NCBI RefSeq assembly: GCF_009928685.1
Contig: NZ_WWEO01000043.1
Span: 682,001-746,000, forward strand
Length of the DNA: 64,000 nt
Reading direction: 5' to 3'
DNA from: Mucilaginibacter agri
GTDB lineage: Bacteria; Bacteroidota; Bacteroidia; Sphingobacteriales; Sphingobacteriaceae
Both the position numbers and the translations under genes were made by a program. Under the pieces are notes generated by a model, which did not search any database, was not told where the DNA came from, and was given only the letters and a program-made list of their open reading frames with translations. The stretch's first letter is position 1; every line of letters begins with the position of its first letter. Positions 1 to 7,750 of this stretch are shown here, in pieces.

Positions 1-5
1 TGAAA

Positions 6-326
6 ATGAATTGTAGTAGTTTTATGAAGCTCAGTGTTATTATGGCTTCGGATAAGGCAGAGGAAGTGCCTGTGCGTACTACGCAAGGGAAGTTGATAAG
101 GATAGATAATAAAGGGTTTAATTACCTGGTAGTTGTTGACGAAAATAAAAAGGAATATTCATTTCTATGGTTGCATCAGTTTCAGGGCTCGGAGAAGTTT
201 GTTAACGGCGTAGGTGTAAACCTTGGCAAAAAAGTAAGTATCACCTGGCAAGATACGGAGGTGTATTTGCCAGCGGCTAAGGGTTATTATAACGTGAAGG
301 AAATTACTGCACTCAGTATTTTTTAG
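6..326 (+). CDS. Small hypothetical protein, possibly 5'-truncated
   Basis: I do not recognise a named family. The 106-residue product has no signal peptide or membrane segment and looks like a small soluble beta-rich domain, with a 'GKLIRIDNKGFNYLVVVDENK' style strand pattern about residues 28-48. There are three in-frame ATGs at 6, 24 and 42, and the frame stays open to the window edge, so the true start is uncertain; 42 (MASDKAEEV) is a reasonable alternative. A hairpin terminator follows at 351-396, so this is probably the end of a transcription unit that is separate from dnaX. Confidence 0.55.
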   Translation: MNCSSFMKLSVIMASDKAEEVPVRTTQGKLIRIDNKGFNYLVVVDENKKEYSFLWLHQFQGSEKFVNGVGVNLGKKVSITWQDTEVYLPAAKGYYNVKEITALSIF

Positions 327-350
327 AAAAAAATATAGATTTGATAAGAG

Positions 351-396
351 AGCCTTGTTTATGTCGACTTGGGGTGGCGTAAATAAGGCTTTTTTA
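351..396 (+). terminator. Rho-independent terminator after the first small gene
   Basis: Inverted repeat AGCCTTGTTTA / TAAATAAGGCT (11-bp stem with one G-T pair, loop of about 18 bases) followed by a run of T. It lies 24 bases after the stop codon of the first gene. Confidence 0.6.
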
Positions 397-655
397 TGCG
401 TAGTGCTGGTAGTATACCGTTAGCAAAAAAGACTTAAAAGTTATTACGAGTGGAGCGTATTCGCTTTTGATTAAACTAAAATCGGCCCTAATGTGTCCCA
501 TTCAATGAAACTGACTTTTAAGTAGGAACACAGTGGTGCATGTGGAACTTTGCACCATGCGCCACCATCCGGATAAAGCCGGTGTTGATATCCTTGTTGA
601 TAATCCCCTTGATTTTCGCTTTAGCCTTTCCGGTTTTCTTGTTACCTTAGGAGCT
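397..655. other. Intergenic region upstream of dnaX
   Basis: With the terminator this makes a 329-base gap. No gene is supported here. The frame of dnaX happens to stay open back to a GTG at 533, but the extra residues do not look like DnaX. A small stem, TGGTGCA / TGCACCA with a 10-base loop, is at about 533-557 and overlaps GAACTTTGCACC, which resembles a degenerate -7 box (GAnnTTTG) and may be the dnaX promoter. Confidence 0.4.
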
Positions 656-2482
656 GTGGATAATTTTATAGTTTCGGCCCGTAAATACCGCCCGGCTACT
701 TTTGAAACCGTTGTAGGTCAGCAACATGTGACCAATACCTTAAAAAACGCAATCAAAAGTAATCAGCTGGCGCAGGCATTTTTATTCTGCGGGCCACGTG
801 GGGTAGGGAAAACCACATGTGCGCGAATCCTGGCAAAAACCATCAATTGTACCAACCTGCAGCCCAACGGCGAGGCTTGCGGTACCTGCGATTCGTGCCG
901 GGCATTTCAAAACGGAAATTCTTTTAACGTACATGAGCTGGATGCGGCATCAAACAACTCGGTTGATGATATCCGTAACCTGATAGACCAGGTGCGCATA
1001 CCGCCGCAAGCCGGCCGCTATAAGGTGTATATTATAGATGAGGTGCACATGCTGTCTCAGGCGGCTTTCAACGCTTTCCTGAAAACACTGGAAGAACCAC
1101 CTAACTACGCCATATTTATTCTGGCCACTACCGAGAAGCATAAGATTCTGCCTACTATTTTATCCCGTTGCCAGATCTTTGATTTCAACCGTATCCGGGT
1201 TGAGGATATGGCCGGTCACCTTGCATCAATCGCCCAAAAGGAAAGCATCGCTTATGAGGACGACGGCCTGCACATCATAGCCCAAAAAGCTGATGGTGGC
1301 TTGCGTGATGCCCTTTCTATGTTCGACCAGATCGTTAGCTTCTCTGGGGGCAACGTAACCTATAAAACCGTAATTGATAACCTTAACATTCTGGATTACG
1401 ATTACTATTTTAACCTCACTGATAACCTGATGGGTGAGGAGACCGCGAAGACCTTGCTGGTCTTTGATGAGATCCTGTCTAAGGGCTTTGATGGTAGTCA
1501 CTTTATCAACGGACTTTCTAACCACTTCCGCAACCTGTTGGTAGGTAAAGATCCGGCTACGCTGAAATTGTTGGAGGTAAGTGATGGCGTTCGCCAGCGA
1601 TACTTACAGCAGTCGCAACAGGCTACGGGTTCGTTCTTGCTATCGGCTTTGAATATTGCCAACCAGTGCGAGATCAACTACCGGTTAAGTAAGAATCAAC
1701 GCTTACAAGTGGAACTGGCCCTGCTTAAAATGTGCCACCTGCCTTCGGCCTTTAACCTCGCAACCGCACCGCAATTAAATGGGCAGGCTAATGATAGCCA
1801 GCTAAAAAAAAAACCAGTAACTGAAGCAAGTCAGCCCCCGATAACCAACGAGCCTCAGGTTAGTTATCAGGCAGAATCGACTAGGTCACAACAAGTTGCA
1901 TCTGTGCCGCAAACTGCGCAGCCTGCTACCACAAGTATACCAAAGATAACCCCGCCAGTAAGCGCCCCGGTAGCGAGTATACCGCAAATGCCGGCTGAAA
2001 AGCCGAAAATTTCGATGCCTACGCGTTCGGTATTAATACCATCACTAAATGTTACCGAAACAGTAGCCACCGAAGAACTTGACGAAGACGATCCCTACAT
2101 TAAGGGTACAGACCAGCAAGAGTTTACGATGGATGCTTTCCTGAAAAAGTGGAGCGAATATGCCACCCGCTTAAAAAACGAAAGCAAGATGGGGCTATTC
2201 ACCATTTTTACCGCCAACGCGCCAACTATGCTTAAACCCAATGAATTTGAGGTGGTGGTGAATAATAAAGCCCAGGACAACGATTTCAGGAACGAGCGGC
2301 CCTATCTGCATAACTTTTTGCGTGTCGAACTCAAGAACTTTAGCATCGAAGTAAGAGCCCGGATCGAAGAAATTACGGCCACCCGCCGACCGTATACTGA
2401 TGTAGAGAAGTTTCAGCACATGGCAGGTAAGAATCCCAGCCTTATAGAGCTACACAAGCGTTTTAATCTCGACTTTAGTTAA
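656..2482 (+). CDS. dnaX: DNA polymerase III subunit gamma/tau
   Basis: Clamp-loader ATPase subunit that loads the beta clamp and organises the replisome. The product starts VDNFIVSARKYRPATFETVV, the typical DnaX N-terminus, so I chose the GTG at 656 (608 residues) over an upstream GTG at 533. Visible motifs are the Walker A GPRGVGKTT (about residue 45), a four-cysteine zinc module (C-x8-C-x2-C-x2-C spacing, about 64-80), the DEVHM Walker B and the SRC sensor near residue 167. The middle (about 370-500) is a Pro/Ala/Gln-rich linker and the C-terminus is the tau-like domain. A strong terminator follows at 2498-2536. Confidence 0.96.
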   Translation: MDNFIVSARKYRPATFETVVGQQHVTNTLKNAIKSNQLAQAFLFCGPRGVGKTTCARILAKTINCTNLQPNGEACGTCDSCRAFQNGNSFNVHELDAASNNSVDDIRNLIDQVRIPPQAGRYKVYIIDEVHMLSQAAFNAFLKTLEEPPNYAIFILATTEKHKILPTILSRCQIFDFNRIRVEDMAGHLASIAQKESIAYEDDGLHIIAQKADGGLRDALSMFDQIVSFSGGNVTYKTVIDNLNILDYDYYFNLTDNLMGEETAKTLLVFDEILSKGFDGSHFINGLSNHFRNLLVGKDPATLKLLEVSDGVRQRYLQQSQQATGSFLLSALNIANQCEINYRLSKNQRLQVELALLKMCHLPSAFNLATAPQLNGQANDSQLKKKPVTEASQPPITNEPQVSYQAESTRSQQVASVPQTAQPATTSIPKITPPVSAPVASIPQMPAEKPKISMPTRSVLIPSLNVTETVATEELDEDDPYIKGTDQQEFTMDAFLKKWSEYATRLKNESKMGLFTIFTANAPTMLKPNEFEVVVNNKAQDNDFRNERPYLHNFLRVELKNFSIEVRARIEEITATRRPYTDVEKFQHMAGKNPSLIELHKRFNLDFS

Positions 2483-2497
2483 CAGATGCTATATTTT

Positions 2498-2536
2498 ACA
2501 AGAAAAGCCCTTCGGATACCGAAGGGCTTTTCTTGT
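2498..2536. terminator. Bidirectional terminator between dnaX and the SDR gene
   Basis: Perfect 18-bp inverted repeat with a 3-base loop (ATA); arm core AAAGCCCTTCGG / CCGAAGGGCTTT with T/A tails on both sides. It sits between two convergent genes and can serve both strands. Confidence 0.85.
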
Positions 2537-2553
2537 ATTGGCCAAGTGACATT

Positions 2554-3258
2554 TTATGGCGTAGTAACCGCCACCGGTAATATTTTTCCGTTGAAGAATT
2601 TACTGCCTGTAAGGGCGAAGTCGGCAATGTATTTTCCCATCTCAAAAGCCATCACCGGCGATTCATAACCAGGGAAGGCCTGCTCAAGCATTTCGGTTTG
2701 CGCTGACCCAAGGGCCAGGCAATTTACACTGATTTTCTGATCTGTGAGTTCTTGTGCTAAGGTCTCAGTGAAATTATGCAAGGCCGCTTTACTGGCCGAG
2801 TAGGCTGATAAGCCTTTGAATTTAGCGCTGCCCTGTACACCACCCATGCTGCCTATGTTAACAATATGACTGCCCGCTTTCATCATGGGCAACAAGGCTT
2901 GGGTAATACGCACATGTGCCAGGAAATTGGTTTGCATCATTTCCACAAAATCCATTTCGTCTGTTTGGGTAAATGGCTTATTGATAAGCGCGCCGGCGTT
3001 ATTAATCAGGATATCGATATGCCCATCAAAGCGGGCATTGATAAATGGGATCAGGTCGTTGTAATCATCATTCACCAAGTCAAACGCTACCGGGTAAATG
3101 GTGCAGCCGGGGTTGAGGCTGCTGGCAATCTCCTGTAAACGGCTTAGTTTACTTTGCGACCTTGCGAGTGCTATCACTTTATGATGGTCTTTTAATATTA
3201 ATTCGAGTGCGGCTTCAAAGCCTACGCCGCTGCTGGCGCCGGTTATAATGATGTTCAT
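2554..3258 (-). CDS. SDR family NAD(P)-dependent oxidoreductase
   Basis: Short-chain dehydrogenase/reductase of 234 residues, the usual length. The cofactor motif TGASSGVG is at residues 6-13, the NNAG motif follows the fourth strand (about 87-90) and the catalytic Tyr/Lys are in YSASK (about 155-159) preceded by the catalytic Ser in NIGSMGG. The acidic or basic residue that picks NADH or NADPH is ALARSQ, which favours NADPH. The substrate cannot be read from sequence. It stands alone, convergent with dnaX. Confidence 0.9.
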   Translation of the reverse strand: MNIIITGASSGVGFEAALELILKDHHKVIALARSQSKLSRLQEIASSLNPGCTIYPVAFDLVNDDYNDLIPFINARFDGHIDILINNAGALINKPFTQTDEMDFVEMMQTNFLAHVRITQALLPMMKAGSHIVNIGSMGGVQGSAKFKGLSAYSASKAALHNFTETLAQELTDQKISVNCLALGSAQTEMLEQAFPGYESPVMAFEMGKYIADFALTGSKFFNGKILPVAVTTP

Positions 3259-3290
3259 GTGTGTTTTAGAATAGTTTCGTCGGTAGTAAT

Positions 3291-3384
3291 AATTCCCCTA
3301 TTGAGAGGGGTTAGGGGTGTGGTATTCATCAAGAACCCACCCCTGCCATTACACTTCCTAACGCGCCCCTCCCAAGAGGGGAAT
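3291..3384. repeat. Palindromic intergenic repeat, GAGGGG family (copy 1)
   Basis: Imperfect long palindrome whose ends are AATTCCCCTATTGAGAGGGG and CCCCTCCCAAGAGGGGAATT, with inner blocks TTAGGGGTGTGG and CCCACCCCTGCC. Related full-length copies are at 34495-34610 and 46291-46399, and half copies elsewhere in the window. It is a REP/MITE-like non-coding element. Confidence 0.75.
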
Positions 3385-3424
3385 TAAATAGTTATTTATA
3401 TAGTCTGAAAGTACTAACAAAAAA

Positions 3425-5200
3425 TCAGACTACCAGTTTTTGCTCCACCGGGTGTTTAATTAGATACAAGCCGTCGTTGATCAGTTTTTTTAACTCAGGG
3501 TCGGTTGTGGCTTTAGTTTCGAGGAAAGCCCTGATCTTGCTGGCGAGTTTGGGCTCGGCATCTTCGTGGTCGAGGATTTCGAGCGCCTCTAATGCGCAAA
3601 GCCAATCATCCGGATGTTTTTGTTGTAAAAGCTCCCAAACGTTATTTAATTGGGCTGGGCTGGTGTGCGACTGCCTGCAATCACGCACTTGCTGGTAAAG
3701 TTTGTGTAAGTCGAGCGTGTTGGCGTCATACTCTGTGTGTACCGTGTTGGTGCCAGATTTATAAGTCACCTCCTCAAAAGCATCTTTATCGGCAGCGCCA
3801 CAAAATACAGAAACAATCTTTTCGCCAACGGCCATATCATAAGTACCCCATGATGGGTCGAACAAGATCTTCCCCTCCGCATCATTAACTGTGCAGTTGG
3901 TGAAGCAAATCATCTGGATCTTGTTATCGTTAATGAGCATGCTTTTTATGCGGCCTTGCACTGTTATCCCGCTTTCGAATTTAAGGGTGGCATTTTCGCC
4001 AATCTCAATATCCGCACGATGCAAATCGGCGAGTTTGAAATTCTCCAATGGTTTGTCGAAGCCTTTCAACTTGCCAACGGGCGAACTGAACCCATCTTTA
4101 TGATAATCTTTACCATGGCCATCTAATTGTTTATTATTAACAGCGAGTATGCTTGGTCCTGTAGTTTTCAAAAAAATGGGTTTACCATCTTGCTGCGTGA
4201 AATTGGTAAAAGTACCGCTAACCTGTAAGCCCGAGCTATAAACCGCCGTGCAGGTGTTTTTGCTTTCTACAGCCTTTTGCAAGCCATAAGCCCCGCCACG
4301 ACGAAAAGACATGCTATTGGCAAATTCTTCCAGTACGTTAATTAGATTTTGAAAAGTCGGCGTTACAAACAGTTGTGGTTGTGGTTTGGTAATATCATAC
4401 GTGTAGTTAATGGCGTTGATGTTATAAGGCAATTTGGCAACATCTGGTCGCATACAGCTAGCACTTTCGCCAATTGAGGACAGTAATCCAGCACCATAAA
4501 TCTTCGGATCATTAAGTGGGCCAATTAAGCCGTACTCAACCGTCCACCAGTGCAGGCGGCTTAATAAGGCCATTTCGGAAGGCTCGCCCATGTTTTCCTG
4601 GCGGTATGTTACCAGGGCTTCGGCTGCGGCTATCTCTGCTTCATCGGCTTCAGGCATTTCCTTTAATATCGAAAGCGCACGGATAGCCTCATACAGCTCA
4701 AAATCCTGAGCCGAGAACATAGCCTTGGCACCTATCGAACCAAAATAACTTAGGTACTCGTGATAGTCTTTATCAGCGATAATAGGGGCATGGCCGGCAG
4801 ACTCGTGAATGATATCCGGGGCGGGCGTGTATTCAATATGTTTAAGCTGTCGAATATCGGCTGCTATAACCAATACGCGGTAAGCCTGGTACTCCATAAA
4901 TGCCGCAGGCGGGATAAACCCGTCAACGGTAACGGCTCCCCAGCCAATTTGGGCAAGGGCATCGTTCATCTCCTGTAAATTGGGGATTTTCTCTATCGTA
5001 AGCCCAGCTTTTTGCAAGCCAGGGATATATGGGTAGTAGGCAACATCTTTAAGGTAGGCGTAATTTTGGCGCATCACATAACGCCACACGGCATGGTCAA
5101 CCGGGGTGTAATGTTCATAATGCTGATCTACAATAAATTGCTTTAAATGCCGCGGCAGTTTAGCTACCTGCAGATTATTAAAATCATTAAAATCGCTCAT
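3425..5200 (-). CDS. Aromatic amino acid (phenylalanine) hydroxylase
   Basis: Non-heme iron, pterin-dependent monooxygenase that converts phenylalanine to tyrosine. The iron ligands are readable: His132 and His137 in HESAGHAP and Glu222 in WWTVEYGL, matching the His-His-Glu triad of this family. The catalytic domain fills about residues 40-300. At 591 residues it is about twice the length of proteobacterial PhhA; the C-terminal ~280 residues are an extension whose role I cannot assign, known to me from Bacteroidota annotations. It probably feeds the tyrosine-degradation genes at 15.3-19.1 kb. A -7 box TAATTTTG lies on the minus strand at 5237-5230, 29 bases before the ATG. Confidence 0.92.
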   Translation of the reverse strand: MSDFNDFNNLQVAKLPRHLKQFIVDQHYEHYTPVDHAVWRYVMRQNYAYLKDVAYYPYIPGLQKAGLTIEKIPNLQEMNDALAQIGWGAVTVDGFIPPAAFMEYQAYRVLVIAADIRQLKHIEYTPAPDIIHESAGHAPIIADKDYHEYLSYFGSIGAKAMFSAQDFELYEAIRALSILKEMPEADEAEIAAAEALVTYRQENMGEPSEMALLSRLHWWTVEYGLIGPLNDPKIYGAGLLSSIGESASCMRPDVAKLPYNINAINYTYDITKPQPQLFVTPTFQNLINVLEEFANSMSFRRGGAYGLQKAVESKNTCTAVYSSGLQVSGTFTNFTQQDGKPIFLKTTGPSILAVNNKQLDGHGKDYHKDGFSSPVGKLKGFDKPLENFKLADLHRADIEIGENATLKFESGITVQGRIKSMLINDNKIQMICFTNCTVNDAEGKILFDPSWGTYDMAVGEKIVSVFCGAADKDAFEEVTYKSGTNTVHTEYDANTLDLHKLYQQVRDCRQSHTSPAQLNNVWELLQQKHPDDWLCALEALEILDHEDAEPKLASKIRAFLETKATTDPELKKLINDGLYLIKHPVEQKLVV

Positions 5201-5229
5201 GGGGCGTATAATCGGTTTACAATTAAACG

Positions 5230-5237
5230 CAAAATTA
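5230..5237 (-). promoter_or_regulatory. -7 box of the phenylalanine hydroxylase gene
   Basis: TAATTTTG matches the Bacteroidota -7 consensus TAnnTTTG, 29 bases upstream of the start codon. No clear -33 TTTG is seen. Confidence 0.5.
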
Positions 5238-5324
5238 TAGAAATAGTGATATTATTATTTCGTAATTCGGATGTACGATTTCGGATTTATAATGATATGA
5301 TCAAATGCTGCAATTGGGGCGGGT

Positions 5325-6284
5325 TTATGATGGGTTTTCTTCCACCGCTTCCGGAGCTGTTCCATGATCCATTGGTGGTAAACCTTCTTCTAAACGACTT
5401 GGGCGAAGTACATAGTAAACACCAAACAATGCCACAACCAGCGATATGAGGTAAAACGAAATACTAAGATATACCGCTAAGCCAACTTGCATGTTAAATA
5501 CAGGTGCCAGGCGCGTAAAAATAGCTTCGCGAGCTCCGGCACCACCTAGCGTAGGTAATACTGCTGCCAAAGCCGACAGCAAGAAAGACAACAGGTAAGG
5601 CGCGAATTTGCCATGGAAATCTTGCCCTAATAACACAAACAAGATGGTTAATACCTGTAAGGATTGTACCATTACGGCCTTAATGTGTGCCGTGAAAAAA
5701 TAACGGCCGTAATCTTTAAAAAAGAAGTGTACAACACCGTAATAAATTGCAGTACCCACAATAAATATACTGCCCGGAATGGCAAAGTGCAGGTCTATTT
5801 GCGGGATAAATATAATCAATGCGCATACAATTAAGCCGATAGCCCATAGCCCGCTTAATCTGTCGAATAACAATGCCCAGAATACCTTTTTAGCGGGTAA
5901 TTTATAGCGTTTGTTTAGTAGCCATATCTTATAACCATCGCCACCGATTCCACCCGGAAGCAGGAAGTTGTAGAACATGCCAAGCAAATACAAACGCAGG
6001 TTAAAACGCCAGTCGAGCTTTAGACCGATAGATTTTATGAAGCTTAATAAACGCCATGATGAAACAACGGTAGAGATCATGAAGGTAATCAATGCAGCAG
6101 CCATCCACCAGTAATTGGCGTGTACTAACCTGTCCTTAACTTCCCAAAGTGGCACTTTGCTAAACACGTACCACAGTAAAGCTCCGGTTACAACTATTTT
6201 AAGTACAAGCTTAGCGGCATCCCATAACTTCTGTTTAGTAGTCTTGGGTGTTTTGGGGGCAACAAATTCTTCCGTTTCAGTCAT
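5325..6284 (-). CDS. Flippase-like membrane protein (LPG synthase TM domain family)
   Basis: Integral membrane protein of 319 residues with about eight hydrophobic helices, of the lysylphosphatidylglycerol-synthase transmembrane/UPF0104 family (Pfam LPG_synthase_TM). It has only the membrane domain, not the catalytic tRNA-dependent domain, so lysyl transfer is not expected; relatives are proposed lipid flippases. The family signature GGIGGDGYK is near residue 115 and GGAGAREA near 252. I chose the ATG at 6284 (MTETEEF) instead of an upstream TTG. A -7 box TATCTTTG lies only 6 bases upstream, which suggests a very short or absent leader. Confidence 0.85.
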   Translation of the reverse strand: MTETEEFVAPKTPKTTKQKLWDAAKLVLKIVVTGALLWYVFSKVPLWEVKDRLVHANYWWMAAALITFMISTVVSSWRLLSFIKSIGLKLDWRFNLRLYLLGMFYNFLLPGGIGGDGYKIWLLNKRYKLPAKKVFWALLFDRLSGLWAIGLIVCALIIFIPQIDLHFAIPGSIFIVGTAIYYGVVHFFFKDYGRYFFTAHIKAVMVQSLQVLTILFVLLGQDFHGKFAPYLLSFLLSALAAVLPTLGGAGAREAIFTRLAPVFNMQVGLAVYLSISFYLISLVVALFGVYYVLRPSRLEEGLPPMDHGTAPEAVEENPS

Positions 6285-6290
6285 TTGGGG

Positions 6291-6298
6291 CAAAGATA
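6291..6298 (-). promoter_or_regulatory. -7 box of the flippase-like gene
   Basis: TATCTTTG, exact match to TAnnTTTG on the minus strand, with 6 bases between it and the ATG. Transcription would start at or next to the start codon. Confidence 0.6.
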
Positions 6299-6498
6299 AG
6301 GTTTTTGGTTAATTGGTTGGATTAGGTTGAATGTGTTGATTAAGTTAAAATAAGTTAAAGTTGGTGAGGAGTAGTTGATTGCGTGAGCGGTTGATTGAGT
6401 AGAATTGTTATGTATTGGAGAGCGGTTGATTGAGTGAATAGTTGATTGAGTTAAATTGTTGAGAGATAACAGAAACTAAGTGCGTTGAAGTGAGTTTC
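6299..6498. repeat. Degenerate GGTTGATTGAGT repeats upstream of aguB
   Basis: Part of a 394-base gene-free stretch (6294-6687). Between about 6305 and 6465 there are several imperfect copies of GGTTGATTGAGT / GGTTGAATGTG / AGTTGATTGAG. They are roughly the reverse complement of the AACCTAATC array that follows, so the two blocks could fold on each other. Confidence 0.6.
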
Positions 6499-6579
6499 AA
6501 CCTAATCAACCTAATCAACCTAATCAACCTAATCAACCTAATCAACCTAATCAACCTAATCAACCTAATCAACCTAATC
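6499..6579. repeat. Tandem array of nine 9-bp units (AACCTAATC)
   Basis: Nine consecutive perfect copies of AACCTAATC, then a partial copy. It lies in the divergent region between the flippase-like gene and aguB, about 85 bases before the aguB -7 box. A 9-bp period could make this a slippage-prone (phase or level variable) site, though it is outside any coding region. Confidence 0.95.
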
Positions 6580-6662
6580 AACTACTTAGCTCAACTTCAA
6601 ACGTTTACAAACCGACGACAACAACTTAACTTAATCCGCATATTCAACTAAAAACTATTCCG

Positions 6663-6670
6663 TATTTTTG
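6663..6670 (+). promoter_or_regulatory. -7 box of aguB
   Basis: TATTTTTG followed by CGC, matching TAnnTTTG, 17 bases before the aguB ATG. No clear -33 element. Confidence 0.6.
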
Positions 6671-6687
6671 CGCAAATTTTAAAGCAG

Positions 6688-7557
6688 ATGAGTAAAGTAA
6701 AAGTTGGCCTGGTACAAATGAGCTGCACAGCAGATAAGCAGCAGAATTTGCAGAAGGCAATTGAGAAGGTTCGTGAAGCCGCCCAAAAAGGTGCACAGAT
6801 CGTTTGTTTACAGGAGCTTTTTACCTCCCTTTATTTTTGTGACGTAGAAGATTACGATAATTTTAAGCTGGCCGAGCCAATCCCTGGCCCATCGACAGAT
6901 GAGCTTTCTAAGCTTGCTGCCGAGCTTGGTGTGGTTATTATTGCCTCGTTATTTGAGAAACGTGCGCAAGGGCTTTACCACAATACCACCGCTGTTTTAG
7001 ATGCCGATGGACAGTATCTGGGCAAGTATCGCAAGATGCACATCCCTGACGATCCGGGCTTTTACGAGAAATTTTACTTCACCCCGGGCGACCTGGGTTA
7101 CAAGGTTTTCAAAACCAAGTTTGCTACCATCGGTGTGCTAATCTGCTGGGATCAATGGTACCCGGAAGCAGCCCGTATTACCGCATTAATGGGTGCCGAA
7201 ATATTATTCTATCCAACGGCTATCGGTTGGGCTACCACGCAAGATGCGGAAACCAATACCGATCAATACAACGCATGGCAAACCATCCAGCGTTCGCATT
7301 CAGTTGCAAACGGCGTACACGTTGTTAGCGTTAACCGCGTAGGTGAAGAGGCTGGTGTCGAATTCTGGGGTGGATCATTTGTGTCGAACCCATTCGGTAA
7401 GATTATGTATCAGGCAACACATAATCAGGAAGAAGTAACTGTGCACGAACTAGATCTGGATAAGTCAGATTATTACCGCAGCCACTGGCCGTTTTTAAGA
7501 GATAGAAGGATTGACTCTTATCAGCCAATTACGAAGAGACTTATTGACGAGGACTAA
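6688..7557 (+). CDS. aguB: N-carbamoylputrescine amidohydrolase
   Basis: Nitrilase-superfamily enzyme that hydrolyses N-carbamoylputrescine to putrescine, CO2 and ammonia. The catalytic triad is visible as Glu43 (CLQELF), Lys116 (KYRKMHIP) and Cys153 (LICWDQWYPEA), and 289 residues is the normal length. The adjacent downstream gene is agmatine deiminase, which makes its substrate, and this decides the specific call within the superfamily. A 193-base gap with a palindromic repeat (7591-7676) separates the two genes, so co-transcription is likely but not certain. Confidence 0.93.
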   Translation: MSKVKVGLVQMSCTADKQQNLQKAIEKVREAAQKGAQIVCLQELFTSLYFCDVEDYDNFKLAEPIPGPSTDELSKLAAELGVVIIASLFEKRAQGLYHNTTAVLDADGQYLGKYRKMHIPDDPGFYEKFYFTPGDLGYKVFKTKFATIGVLICWDQWYPEAARITALMGAEILFYPTAIGWATTQDAETNTDQYNAWQTIQRSHSVANGVHVVSVNRVGEEAGVEFWGGSFVSNPFGKIMYQATHNQEEVTVHELDLDKSDYYRSHWPFLRDRRIDSYQPITKRLIDED

Positions 7558-7590
7558 TTTATCCCAAAGTCAATCAAAATAATATAATTT

Positions 7591-7676
7591 GTCATTGCGA
7601 GGAACGAAGCAACCTCGTAGCTATACAGATCGAATAATGTAAGCGACGAGGTTGCCGCGCTATCGCTCGCAATGAC
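7591..7676. repeat. Palindromic repeat, GTCATTGCGAGG family (copy 1)
   Basis: Ends are GTCATTGCGAGGAACGAAGC and the complementary GCTCGCAATGAC, with inner arms AACCTCGT / ACGAGGTT. Relatives occur at 15235-15315, 21158-21245, 27782-27869, 57751-57785 (half) and 61130-61197. Non-coding, about 85 bases. Confidence 0.85.
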
Positions 7677-7750
7677 ATAATAGAAAACCTAAATCAAATG
7701 GATTATTGCATTCTTTCGTGTTTTGCAATGACGTTTGAACTATAAACACC

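Noticed and set aside
2866..3138. Plus-strand ORF of 90 residues inside the SDR gene
   Set aside because: Antisense shadow of a well-supported SDR; no family resemblance.
6499..6579. Possible CRISPR array
   Set aside because: The units are 9 bp, perfectly tandem and have no spacers; no cas gene is near.
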